Source of the DNA: Diogma glabrata
Lineage: Eukaryota > Arthropoda > Insecta > Diptera > Cylindrotomidae
Direction of reading: 5' to 3'
NCBI GenBank assembly: GCA_963693315.1
Contig: OY856188.1
Span: 245,315,926 to 245,379,925, forward strand
DNA: 64,000 nt
A model generated the notes under the pieces. That model was not told the origin of the DNA, made no database searches, and saw only the letters and a list, made by a program, of their open reading frames with translations. A program made the position numbers and the translations under genes. Numbering within the stretch: the stretch's first letter is position 1; each line of letters starts with the position of its first letter. Positions 34,904-46,579 of the stretch are shown here, in pieces.

Positions 34904-36059
34904 TGAGCAAGACATGCTTGAAAAATAGTTTATTAAGCATATTTAAAACATTACATACTTTTTGATTGTTTTGATTCTTTTTTATTAATGTATTTATTTT
35001 TTTAAATATGTATAAAAATTTTAGATTTTTATAGTTATTAAGCTGTCTGTCTAAATTTGACTCAATAAACAATAAACTTGTTGGGGGGAGGGATGTTGTA
35101 CACTTTTATTTCAAGAAATTATAGACCTTTGTTTTTTATCTTTCGTTTCTTCGCGTAAGAGCAACATTTTTCAAACTTATATTGATGTATGTTCTACAAC
35201 AACCGATTAGTTGAGTATTGTTGCATGGGGGAAATTGTAGTAAAAGTAAAATAATTTCAAACTCTAAGTATATAATAAATGCAATGAAAATAAACGAGAC
35301 CTAAGCTTTCAAATGCTTCAGAAAAATCCAAAGAAATATCGATAAAATCACAAACAAAAAATTATTCTAACTTTACCTGAACCCACGATAACAAGTTAAA
35401 TCAAAACTTACTCATTTATCTTTTTTCTTATTGAAGATAACATCTATCCAAACTTTTAAAAATTCGTTATAAATTAAAAACTCTGTTAAAAGTATACAAG
35501 CAGGTAGAACTTGTAACTCATAGTACGAAACTCGTATAGAAGTTTTTCTTCATCATACGAATTATTTTTTTTTTAAATTGTTTAAGATTGTTTACTTGTG
35601 CTCTTAAACTTTGCTATTTAGAAAAAAAAATATAAAACTTTTCAGTTAGATTTCTGTGTTCGTTCGAAGTTTTTTTTTATTATACGGAATACACTTAGAT
35701 GTATGTTAAAAGATAAGATGGATTTCACAATTTATAACTAACATTTAACGTTTTTTGATGTTTGTTATTGTGATGACTTCCTTGATGAATTGAAAATCTA
35801 TATCTAAAACAAAAATGTAAGTACATATATATGAAATATTGGCACTTTTTTTCTAGCTTTATAGTTTTTAAAATAAATTATCGGTCTAACAAGTCTCAAG
35901 AGTGGGGTGTAGTTTTCATTTGGTATTCTATGTTGAAATGAATAGATATATGGTCGGCAATTTTCGCTGAAACAAGCTAGCTATAAGTTCTTGGTCATAT
36001 TTCCGTTCTAAATGAGGCTTATAACCTCGCTCCTTACTAGTCTAATCTCCCATTTTGAA
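34904..36059. other. Noncoding, no gene seen
   Basis: AT-rich. A local hairpin occurs near 35,530-35,570 (ACTCGTATAGAAG and CATACGAAT). Nothing else was recognised. Confidence 0.4.
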
Positions 36060-36440
36060 CAATATGTTCCACTCAAGTCGCTTGTGATTGATGTTGTGGA
36101 TAATGCACCTGTTAAACATAGGCATTATCCCACGTCACTGCCAGTTCAACAGAAGATCTATGTCAAACTTGACCAAGAGAGTGATCGAAAATAGTTCTCG
36201 TTCCTGGTGCTCGCCAGTGGTGTTGATCCAGAAATCTTTCGGAAACAATCGGTTTTGCCTGAACCCGTGATGTGTCAATTCACTAATCAAGTAGGACTCA
36301 TAACTAATTCCTTTAATCGCTGGCTGGCTAGGCTCATGGATGGTTTCTAGCAAATTCCCTTGTTAACTGCAACCCGAAATGAATTTTCTTAGTGTCTGGG
36401 AGACCCTTGCATCAGGTTAAGGTTGTAATGAACACTGGAC
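36060..36440 (+). pseudogene. Gypsy-type reverse transcriptase, N-terminal fragment
   Basis: NAPVKHRHYPTSLPVQQKIY is the usual gypsy segment leading into RT. The other frame gives RSWCSPVVLIQKSFGNNRF, matching the SPVVLI-x-K-x-GxxRxC motif. Further on, IPL, TATRNEF and VSGRPLHQVKV match the stretch before the MPFGL box. Frameshifts and stops throughout. A fragment beginning precisely at MPFGL lies at 41,759. LTRs were not found. The frame at 36447-36707 downstream is not recognised. Confidence 0.65.
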
Positions 36441-36825
36441 CTGATAGTGAGCCACTATTCACTAGTAAGAAGCGATCGGATGACTGCGTACCTGTATGGG
36501 TTACATTCCGACGAGCGTCAGTCATGTGAGTTCGAACATCAATTTACTCCACAGTCCAGAACAAATGATCAAATATGCACGGAAATAAGAATGTGTAAAC
36601 GGTATGACATATACAGAAACAAAAACATCGACTTTGACGATCGCAATAGCCGAAAACCCCGAGATCATCACACACATCAATATATCCACAATTATTACTA
36701 TATTTAGTGAATTAAAAGTAATTCACTCACCCCATTTAGTTCACGTGGGATCCCAGTACTCACCTTATTCCTTCCTAGCCTATCATCACGAGTATCTTAT
36801 ACTACTTAAATAACAATAACCAATT

Positions 36826-37060
36826 GAAACTGATGCGCCAATGTCCAGGTAAATGTTGAATTAAATGTAATAATATCAATTCATTATATTCGTTGCGCCA
36901 AATGTAGAGGAAATTGTTGAATAATAATCATAAAATAAATGCAATCAATCATAGCAATTAATAACTTCATTGCGCCAAATGAAGATGTGATTATGGAACA
37001 AAAATTATAAAATTAATATGACCAATCATATCAAATAAATAAATTAACATCCTAAACTGA
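36826..37060. repeat. 75-bp tandem repeat, about three units
   Basis: Units begin with TGCGCCAA(A)TG near 36,834, 36,895 and 36,970. They continue with GTTGAAT and an AATCAT-rich, AT-rich remainder. It directly follows the gypsy fragment and may be that element's noncoding region. Confidence 0.6.
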
Positions 37061-37379
37061 ATGTATTCCATCAAAATATCCCCTGTCTTATGCTTCGTCT
37101 GCTTTAACAGATGACTATCTAGAAAGCATGCAAAAAAATCAATCTCGCCACCAAGGAAATACTGATCGGATTGAACAAAAAGTCAATATGGCAAATAATT
37201 AGAAAATTATGGAACGTAGTGTTGAACGAGATTACCTAGTAACGAACATTTTTTCAACTTCGTTTTCATTACGAACAGCAATGCATGTTAGTTATCACTA
37301 AATTAGATATCATTAAAAATCACTAAATTTAGATTATACAAGCTAATGATTATATTATAATTAAATCAGAATAGTATAT

Positions 37380-37575
37380 TCTTATATGAGCTAGAATGAA
37401 GGCAATTCTTCACGAGGATGAAGTTTCCCGGAACGAGCGTAGCGAGTGGAGGGAATCATCCGAGTGAAGAATTGCCTTCATCCTAAGCGAATACAAGATA
37501 CTATTGTATCCACGACTACAAATATTTCAAATAATTTGATTCATGTTTTCCTGTAGAAGTTTGTATCGCCATATT
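37380..37575. repeat. Twin hairpin repeat, copy B
   Basis: Nearly identical to copy A (33,505) over the GGCAATTCTTCAC to GTGAAGAATTGCC core, with CGAGCGTAGCGAGTGGAGGG intact. Homology runs on through CGAATACAAGAT and TATCCACGACTA to TTTGTATCGCCATAT. The bases next to the inner arms changed in step (ATGGC with GCCAT in A, AAGGC with GCCTT in B), so pairing is kept. Confidence 0.75.
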
Positions 37576-38105
37576 GAATGAAATGAAAAACAAAACCAAA
37601 CATGTTTGTTTATTTTAGATTTAAAATATGTATTGTTTTTGTTTTAACTGGTTTATATTACTATACCAACAAATCAAGTTTTTAATTTGTTAGGGGAATT
37701 TTGAATAAATAAAGCGTAAAAAAAGAAATAAAAAATAATTAGATATATAGAAAAGGAATGAATACAATTACAATGAAAGATATACGCATGGAAAGTATTT
37801 ATTCTTTAGTAGTCGTTGATAAAATATTTTCCAACATGTTCTCTTTCTTTCTCTTTTAACTTTATCGCTTAAAATACCTAGCATCAAATAAATACTAAAA
37901 CCAAATAAATTACGCAAGAAAAAAGTTGTGAATCTTGTGAATATACTAAATCAACTACGGTTCCCTAGGATAATTTCAAAGTAAATAGATTTTTACACAA
38001 CAAACAATCAAGATTTTTTTCTAATTAATTTTCCTGTTATTCAACTACACTCAATAATAAATTTTTCCATCAATTTGACTAAAGTAAAAAAAACTTACTA
38101 AAAAT
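37576..38105. other. AT-rich noncoding, no gene seen
   Basis: Left flank of the foldback element; nothing recognised. Confidence 0.4.
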
Positions 38106-39355
38106 TACTTCGGTCTGAGAGACCTAAGTAATACATTCATGAGCTCAAAGGGAAATTCTAACTCCCACTTTTTTTGGCATTTCTCGACGTTTTAGGACCT
38201 ACTGATTCTAAAAAAGCAAAAAAAAAATGGATGTCTGTCTGCCGGCCGTCATTACCTACGCTACATGGAAAACCACTGCAGGGATTTTAAAAATTTTGTT
38301 TTTTAAAAATAGGTATACTCAAGGGACAGGTCCGAAAGGACGCTGTGTTCGATAACTGTACCGGAAGTGTGTCAAAAAATCGACAAGTGTGTCAAAACAA
38401 GGAAATTTGAATATTATTTGCTTAAAAAACGTTCATTTTAAGTGATTACGAGTAGGAACATTGATTTTTGAGATATCTTGATGGTCAGGAGTGGTATGTG
38501 AGACCAAAATCTAGATTATTGCATAATAAGTTTGTCAAAAAAATGTTGTCAAGTGTGTCAAAAGAAAGATTTTTATTTATTTTTTTACCCAATTTTTTGA
38601 AAAAAATAAAATTAATAATTTGTATGACATGAAATTTTATTATTATTATAGAGAATTATGGCATTATAAGTTTGTCAAAAAAATGTTGTCAAGCGTGTCA
38701 AAAAATGATTTCATTGAATTTTTTAGCCAATTTTTTGGGAAAAAATGTAGCTGTTTATATGACGTAAATGTAATTGAAAATGAAATTGGACATGGAAATT
38801 TTTGAATTTGTTATAGTTTTTCAAATATTTTTGGAATTTTGAAAAAAGTATGTATATTTGATTTTGTAATAATTTTTGCAATATTTGTAGAATTTTGGAA
38901 AAAGTTTTAATTTTTGATTTTGTAAGAATTTTTGGAATATTTTTGGAATTTTGAAAAATTTAAAATTTTTGATATTATTATAATTTTTGGAATTTTGAAA
39001 AAAGTTACAATTTTTCATTTTGTAATAATTTTTGGAATATTTTTAGAATTTTGAAAAAAGTTTGATTTTATTATAATTTTTACAATATTTCTGGAATTTT
39101 GAAAGAAATATGAATTTGTGATTTTGTAATATTTTCACGAATCGCTAAATTGAAGGTTTTTGAATAGTTTGCTGAAAATGAAAATGAAATTGGACATGGA
39201 AATTTTTGAAATTGTTATAGTTTTTGACTATTTTTGGAATTTAGAAAAAGTTTTAATTTTTGATAACAATTTTCGGAATAATTTTTTTTGATTTTTGCAA
39301 GAATTTTTGGAATATTTTTAGAATTTTGAAAAATTTTATGTTTTTGGTTTTATTA

Positions 39356-40647
39356 CTAGGTCATTCAATAAGTCCGTAGGATGACACATAGATGGCGTTA
39401 CTAGAATTTTTTCCATATGATTTTTATTTAGTACTAACCTTCAAACGATACGTGTATAAATTTGACAGCAATCTGACTATTTATTCGTGAGTTATAGCAT
39501 TTTGTGTGAAGCAACTTTTGTTTTTGAAAAAAAATGGAAAAAAGTGAATTTCGAATTTTAATAAAGCATTGCTTTTTGATGAAAAAAAATACAGTGGAAA
39601 CCAAACAATGGCTTGATAAACATTATCCAAACTCTGCTCCATCGAGACAAATGGTAGAGAAGTGGATGGCTGAATTTAAATGTGGTCGTACCAGCACAAA
39701 AGATGCAGAGCGCAGTGGACGCCCAAATGAGGCTGTTATTCCAGAAAACATAAAAAAAATCCACAAATTGGTTATGAACGATCGCAAATTGAAGGTGCAC
39801 GAAATAGCTGACATTGTAAAGGTAGCAGATGGTAGTGTTTTTACCATTTTACATGAACATTTGGGTATGCGAAAGCTCTTTGCAAATTGGGTGCCGCGTA
39901 AGCTCACAGTCGACCAAAAACAACAACGAATCGATGCTTCGGAGGAGTCTATGGCACTGTTAAACCGCAATAAAAGGGAATTCTATCGTAGATATGTGAC
40001 AATGGATGAGACATGGCTTCACAATTACACACCAGAATCCAAAAGACAGTCAGCTGAGTGGACAGCAGTCGACGAACCGAATCCAAAGCGAGCAAAGACG
40101 CAACAGTCGGCCGGTAAGGTGATGGCGTCTGTATTTTGGGATACGAACGGAATAATATTCATCGACTATCTCCAAAAAGGAACCACCATCAACAGCGAGT
40201 ATTACTGTGAACTTTTGGATCGATTGAAGGCTGAAATCGCAAAGAAACGGCCATATTTGCAAAAGAAAAAAGTGTTGTTTCACCAAGATAATGCACCGTG
40301 TCACAGATCGATGAAAACGATGGCAAAATTGAATGAATTGGGCTTTGAATTGCTTACCCACCCACCATATTCTTCAGATTTAGCCCCCAGCGACTTTTTC
40401 CTGTTTTCAGATCTCAAGAGAATGCTTGCTGGAAAGAAATTTAAGTCCAATGATGAAGTAATCGCTGAAACTGAGGCCTATTTTGACGAGAAAGAGAAAT
40501 CGTACTATAAAAGTGGTATAGAAAAGTTGGAAAATCGCTATACTCGTTGTATCGCCCTCGAAGGCAACTATGTTGAATAAAAAAATCAAGTTTTGTCAAA
40601 ATGTTGTTTTTTTCTTACTTATCCTACGGACTTATTGAACGACCTGT
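39356..40647 (+). mobile_element. Mariner transposon, irritans-type, structurally complete
   Basis: The termini are CTAGGTCATTCAATAAGTCC and, reverse-complemented, ACAGGTCGTTCAATAAGTCC, continuing with GTAGGAT in both. They are flanked by TA (39354-55 and 40648-49). The length is 1292 bp, normal for mariner. It carries one uninterrupted transposase gene and sits inside the left arm of the foldback element, so it is younger than that element. Near-matching ends and an intact gene suggest recent arrival. Confidence 0.93.
39534..40580 (+). CDS. Mariner transposase (Himar1-like), 348 residues
   Basis: Cuts the element out at its ends and inserts it at TA dinucleotides. The N-terminal helix-turn-helix region (residues 1-110) binds the inverted repeats; ERSGRP (59-64) and WVPRKL (119-124) are the family's conserved motifs. 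The catalytic triad is Asp158 (VTMDETW), Asp252 (HQDNAPCH) and Asp287 (YSSDLAPSD), with 34 residues between the last two, the D,D34D signature. The family consensus YSPDLAPSD has Ser here for Pro, which might reduce activity. The C-terminus RCIALEGNYVE is typical, and 348 residues equals the usual length. The ATG at 39534 is the only fitting start. No stop or frameshift. Confidence 0.95.
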   Translation: MEKSEFRILIKHCFLMKKNTVETKQWLDKHYPNSAPSRQMVEKWMAEFKCGRTSTKDAERSGRPNEAVIPENIKKIHKLVMNDRKLKVHEIADIVKVADGSVFTILHEHLGMRKLFANWVPRKLTVDQKQQRIDASEESMALLNRNKREFYRRYVTMDETWLHNYTPESKRQSAEWTAVDEPNPKRAKTQQSAGKVMASVFWDTNGIIFIDYLQKGTTINSEYYCELLDRLKAEIAKKRPYLQKKKVLFHQDNAPCHRSMKTMAKLNELGFELLTHPPYSSDLAPSDFFLFSDLKRMLAGKKFKSNDEVIAETEAYFDEKEKSYYKSGIEKLENRYTRCIALEGNYVE

Positions 40648-41758
40648 TATTTCTCTTTCGATATTAGTTGACATATTCATCACAAAAGTTAGATTTTAAA
40701 CACAGTTTAAGGATGCGGAAAAAGTTTCAATTTTTGATATTGTTATAATTTTTGCAATATTTTTAGTTTTGGAAAAAGTTTGAATTTTTGAATTTTTAAG
40801 AATTTTTGGAATATTATTAGAAATTAGAAAAAGTTTAAATATTTGATTTTATCCCAATTTTTGGAATGTTTTTAGAATTAAAAAAAAAAAAATTTTTTAA
40901 TTTTATATATATTTTTAGAATTTTGAAAAAAGTTTCAATTTTTGAATTTGTCAGAATTTTTGAAAAAAGTTTAATCTTTGATTTTGTAATAATTTTTGGA
41001 ATATTTTTAGGATTTTGGAAAAAGTTTGATTTTATTTAATTTTTACAATTATTTTGGTATTTTGAAAGAAATATGAATTTGTGATTTTGTAATATTTTCT
41101 CGAAACACTAAATGGAGAGGTTTTTGAGTAGTTTGCTGAGTGTAACTAAAAACCATATCCGCATAAAAGTTTTTTTCCGAAAACTATATCAAAATCCTTA
41201 ACCCAGATCGAAGTCTTGATATCTCGAGAGCTGTGAGATTTCAGCCCTTCCATATTTAAATTTTTTTTTTCCTAAATTGAATTACACTAAATAAATTTTA
41301 TCATACTTTGAACTATTTTAATTGCAATTAAACTAGAAATTTCACTAAAAAATGTTTGCTAAAATTTTCTATTTAAGTTATTCTAAATTTGGCTACTTAA
41401 CCGAAATAAAATATTAATAAAAAAAAATATGGAAGGAATATCACAACATTCGTTGTAAACTTTTAAATCAAAAAAAATTTACCAACATCACGAGACAGTC
41501 CATCCACCAAAATGTTCAAGGCATTATTTCAAAAAAAAAAAAAAATGCGGCCCCCAGCCAATCCAAAAAATCAATAAAAAAAATCGACAAAAGACGATTA
41601 GTTGCATTGTAGTTTGTATGTTTTGATTCGCGTAAAAGCAAATAGTTTGGATAGTAAATAAGTATAAAAAACGATGAGTTGTATTAGATGTATTGATTTA
41701 CGTAGAAGACAGCTGTTTAGACCAATGAACTTTTATGGGGAAACTACTTCGTAACAAG

Positions 41759-42228
41759 GTTATGCCTTTTGGATTGTGCAATGATCTCCAGACATTGTGT
41801 CCAGATAACCTGGTTGATACCTAAAGTAATACCACAGCGGTATAATGAATGTGTCTTCGTCTATTTGGACGATCTACTAATAGTCTCCTCAACATTCGAG
41901 GAACACATGGAACTACTAATTAAGGTGTTCCCATTATTAAAAACAGCAGGTTTGACAATAAACCTACATAAAAATAAGTTTATGTTGGTTGGTGAGGGAC
42001 AAGATACGAGCTGTTGAGGAATACCCATCTTCAACTAATGTTAAACAACTCCGTCGTTTATTAGATATGGTAGGTTGGTATCAACGATTCATCCCAAACT
42101 ATGCAAGAGTGGTCTCACCTATTGCTGATCTTTTAAAAAGAGGCCATGTTAAGCTGGTTTGGACTATAGAAGCTCAAGCCGCGTTTGACAACTTAAAACA
42201 CGTTACACACCTAATTATTTATTTTTGA
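41759..42228 (+). pseudogene. Gypsy-type reverse transcriptase fragment
   Basis: VMPFGLCND (41759) starts the fragment. A frame change leads to VFVYLDDLLIVSSTFEEHM with the catalytic YLDD box (about 41,858-41,890) and KTAGLTINLHKNKF. After another shift come KIRAVEEYPSSTNVKQLRRL, GWYQRFIPNYA and KLVWTIEAQAAFDNLK, the RT thumb and start of RNase H of gypsy-type elements. The end is abrupt. It lies in the central spacer of the foldback element, with no LTR or integrase, so it was captured or inserted and then truncated. Confidence 0.85.
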
Positions 42229-43815
42229 AAAAATTATGTAACTGACAATCAAGGCAATATTAATTGACAAATTCATTTCACAAAATTGAATTTGTCAAGA
42301 ACATTTTAACTCTGAGATATCAAGACTTTGGTCTGGGTTAAGGATTTTGATATAGTTTTCGGCAAAAATCTTTTATGAGGACATGGTTTTTAGTTTTGGG
42401 CAGCGATGTATATCAGACATAACTCTTTGTTAAAGTACAATTTTTTTTTATCTCTGTTTAAAAATTTATTACAAAACTAACACGAAACATCAATACGTTC
42501 CCGGAAAATTATAACAGATCATATATTATCATAATTTAGTGAAAAGATGATACACTCAGCAAACTGCTCAAAAACTTCTCCATTTAGCGTTTCGAGAAAA
42601 TATTACAAAATCACAAATTCATATTTCTTTCAAAATTCCAAAAATTTTTTAATAATTAAATAAAATCAAACTTTTTTCAAAATTCCAAAAATTAGAATGA
42701 AATTAAATATTTAAACTTTTTCTAAATTCCAATAATATTCCAAAAATTCTTAAAAACTCAAACTTTTCCAAAATTCTAAAAATATTGCAAAAATTATTAC
42801 AAAATCAAAAATTCAAACTTTTTTCAGAATTCCAAAAATTATAATAAAATTAAAAATTTAAAATTTTTCAAAATCCTAAAGATATTCCAAAAATTCTTAC
42901 AAAATCAAAAATTGAAACATTTTTCAAAATTCTAAAAATATATATAAAATTCAAAAACTTTTTTGTTTTCAAAATTCTAAAAATATTGAAAAATTATAAC
43001 AAAATCAAAAATTAAAACTTTTTTCACAATTCCAAAAATATTCCAAAAATTAGAATAAAATCAAATATTTAAACTTTTTCTAAATTCCAATAATATTCCA
43101 AAAATTCTTAAAAATTCAAACTTTTTCCAAAATTCTAAAAATATTGCAAAATTATTACAAAATCAAAAATTGAAATTTTTTCGAAATTCCAAAAATATTT
43201 TAAAAACTATAACAAATTCAAAAATTTCCATGTCTAATTTCATTTGCAATTACATATACGTCATAAAAACAGCTACATTTTTTTTCCAAAAAATTGGGTA
43301 AAAAGTAAATAAAAATCTTTCTTTTGACACACTTGACAACGTTTTTTATGTTTTATATTTTTATACTTATAATGTAATAAGCTAGTTTTTGGTCTCACAT
43401 ATCAATCCCAACCATCAAGATTTCTCCAAATTTAATGTTCCTACTCGAAATCACTTAAAATGAACGTTTTTTAAGCCACAAATATGAAAATTTGCTATTT
43501 TTGACACACATAATGATTTTTTTGACACACTTCCGGTACAGTTATCGAACACAGCGTCTTTTCGAATCTGTCCCTTGAGTATGCCTATTTTTAGAAGAAA
43601 AAAAATTTTTGAAATCCCTCAAGCGGTTTTCACTGTAGCAGCGTAGGGAATGGCGGACGGCCGGACGGCCAGCAGGCAGACACACATTTTTTTGTTTGCT
43701 TTTTTAGAATCAGAATCAGAAGGTCCTAAAACGTCGAGAAATGCCAAAAAAAGTGGGGGTAAGAATATCACTTTGAGCTCATGAATGTAATACTTAGGTC
43801 TTTCAGACCGAAATA

Positions 43816-45844
43816 ATTTAAGCTTATATACCCAATAAAATTTACTACAATTTTTTCTTTGGGTTTTCATCAAATAATGCCAATAAAGTCAGCAAAATCG
43901 ATCAATTACCTTTAAAACCTCATTTAAAAAGAAAGCATCAGCAAGCTTTTACGAAATTCTTTACCTTCATCTGCATACCTATTTATACATCTTCATTTTC
44001 AAATAATTTTTCTATTCATTTTATTTACTGTTTTTTTTCTAAGACTGAAATAAATTTTATAGTTTTCTTTCATATTCTTTTTTCTATTGTCTTGTTGCAA
44101 GAGCTGGAAGACTTATAGTTCAATTTCTTATAAGTTTTTCGGTGTATTTTATTGTCTAAAGATGTAAGAAAAAATATATGATGAAGAAAAAATACCAACC
44201 TAAGAGAAATAAACAAAAAAAACTGAACAAGCTTGAAATAATGAAATGGATATTTTATGATCATTAGAATGATTATGATCATTATTCTAATAATGAAGAG
44301 GATAAGATACTCTATAATTTGAAAGTAGTTATCGTAATTTGTTATGCATTTATGAAGATAATCGAGAATCAATCATGTGGGAAAATTGAACAAGATATCG
44401 AAGCCAAGATACTTCTTCGATTAATCTCATCAAAAGTATTTTCCTTAAAATCTAGAGTATCACGAAACATAACTGTAATCTTTTTTACAAATTAAGCATA
44501 AGTATTGTCCGTTTAAAGTTCTGATAAAACATGAAATAAAATTTTTTGTACATTCAGTCTTGAGAAAAAAATCGTTTGAGAATAAAAATCTCTTGAACAC
44601 GAAACAAAGAAAAAAAATGGTTTTGAAAGAATTTTCTTGTTTACAATTTTTTTTTGTTTTCTTTAACTGTAATCTCCTTATTTCTACTTAATTTTATAGC
44701 TGAGATTTTTTGTTAATCTACAGGGTTAAGGACGAACGTCTATACAAATAAACAAATATATGAAAAATATAACATTTTATTTTTATTTTAGGTCAATTGA
44801 ACAAAAACAGTAAGCTGCGCCATAAAAGCTGAATCTATAATATTTAAAAACAAAATTACAAATTTAAAATTTACGAGTTGGTTTGATTGATATTAAATTT
44901 TAACTCTTACTATTTAGGTAAATTTAATTTAAGTTTAATGGTTACCTACCTGTTTTTTTCACCCTGTATAGTAAAATAATTTTTCCTTTTATACATTTTA
45001 AGTGTTTTTCGTTTTGTTTCTCATTGAGATAAGAACTTTGTTTTTTTGTAAACTTAAATTGTCCACTTTTTAATTCTTTTTTTTTTGTTTGTGATTTTAT
45101 TTTGAACTTTCTGCTTTTGTCTCGTTAACTTTTAATTATTATAGTTAAACGAAAAACAAAACTACGTGAATTTATTTTTTTTTTCAGAACAATTTCCATG
45201 TTCAATGGCAACTTTTGTAGGATTTTAGTTTGGTATAATGAAAGAATATATAATTACCTGTAAGATTAGCATAGGTTGTAAAATGTTGACTCTAACTAAA
45301 TGATAATAAAACAAAACATAAATATGAGTGATGTTACATTAAAAAACGTTTGTAGTTTAATGCTTCTGCTACATAGTTTAAGGTTAAATGCAAGTTTTTG
45401 TACATTCTACGAGAAAAATAATCTGGCAATGATTTTAAATTGTTTAACGAATATCTAGATACTCAACTGCATCATTTAATAGAATATTCTATAACAATGT
45501 TGGCGTAGTAAAAAGATTTTCTACAATTATAACTAAGAATAAGCTATTGAATCGAAATTTTTATATTTCCGCAGATTATATTTTCAGCATTTAATTATTT
45601 TAAAATATAGTAGAAAAGTCTCCCAAAACATAAACTTTGCCAATTTTTCTTGAATTAAAACAGCTTTTAAGTTGAACCAACATCAAAAACTAAACAGCTC
45701 CGAAAATGTGTACACAAATAAAAGCCTTTCTATATCGTATAGGAAGTTTAAGCCGATGACAGTTTCGGCGCGCCTAACCTAACAAAAAATGTTCGTAAAA
45801 TTTAAAGAAATGTCATTCGATTCAACACACTTTTCTGTTACTTT
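43816..45844. other. AT-rich noncoding, no gene seen
   Basis: A small imperfect palindrome of ATGATCATTAGAATGATT type lies near 44,255-44,300. The minus frames at 43619-43873 and 44070-44372 carry no recognisable domain; the first is the foldback arm. Confidence 0.4.
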
Positions 45845-46577
45845 TGATCCTACAAATTGTTCGTAGAATACAACAAACTGATGTTAGTTGAATTTATTCT
45901 ACCAACAATTTTTAACGAACAGTTTGTAAATTTTACATACATGTTTGTTAATTATTACGAACAAAATCACAACCAGACTGTTAGAATAACGAACATGTTT
46001 GTTAACTTTTGACATTATATTTTATTTATTTTATCATATATTTTCAAAACTGTTAGTTAGTTATAATTAGTTTATATTTCATTATAATACTGTTAAGTTA
46101 CTTATATTTTTCTCTTGGGATTTTAATTAAAATTTACCGAAACAAAATTTACCTTTATAGATATCTTTAAAACAAAACTGTTGATTTAAATTTTTTAGAA
46201 CATTCAAATAATTTAAGTTTATTAAAATTTCATTCATTTTTTGGGGTATTTTAATTGACACAATTCATTAGATACTTACACACTTTTTCTTTAAACTATG
46301 CTTTTTATTTCACAAAATTTCACTTTTAATGTACTTCCACTAAGTTCACTATAAATTTAATACTCAATACTCAATACTACTTAATACTCAATTTTATTCA
46401 AATTTATGTTCTAGTTTTTGGTTTTTGGCTATTTTATTCAACGAACTGCTTGTAAAGGTAGTTAAAAATATTTTACAAACATGTTTGTTAAAAGAATAGA
46501 AAATCAAATAACGTGTCCTTTAAATAAATTCAACAGACCATTGTTTGTTGTATTTTACCTACAATTTTTTTTCAGTG
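45845..46577. mobile_element. MITE-like element with TACACTGAAAA right terminus
   Basis: The right end, reverse-complemented, reads CACTGAAAAAAAATTGTAGG, then AAAATACAACAAACAATGG and GTTGAATTTATTT. The left side has AGAATACAACAAACTGATG and GTTGAATTTATTCT in the matching orientation. ACATGTTTGTTAA blocks occur in both arms. TA follows the right end (46578-79); the left tip is worn. Non-coding. Confidence 0.5.
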
Positions 46578-46579
46578 TA

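Larger units (their letters stand above)
38106..43815. mobile_element. Foldback-type giant inverted repeat
   Basis: The left terminus TACTTCGGTCTGAGAGACCT (38106) matches the reverse complement of the right end, TATTTCGGTCTGAAAGACCT (43815). Inverted similarity runs inward through GAGCTCATGAATGTAATAC, a GC-rich CTGCCGGCCG patch, CTGTACCGGAAGTGTGTCAAA and hundreds of bases of 50-60 bp A/T-rich tandem units (AATTTTTGGAATATTTTTAG). It reaches GATATCTC(G)AGAGCTGTGAG near 41,230 and 42,315. The left arm is about 1.9 kb without the mariner, the right about 1.5 kb. The centre (41,273-42,304) holds a gypsy fragment. No transposase of its own. Confidence 0.85.

Noticed and set aside
39558..40361. Minus-strand frames opposite the mariner gene
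   Set aside because: Shadows of the intact plus-strand transposase.
43619..43873. A frame shared with 55678-55899, suggesting a conserved protein (SERPKYYIHELK, FLDVLG)
   Set aside because: The likeness is due to homologous foldback arms; the corresponding left arm at 38,106 has an in-frame stop.
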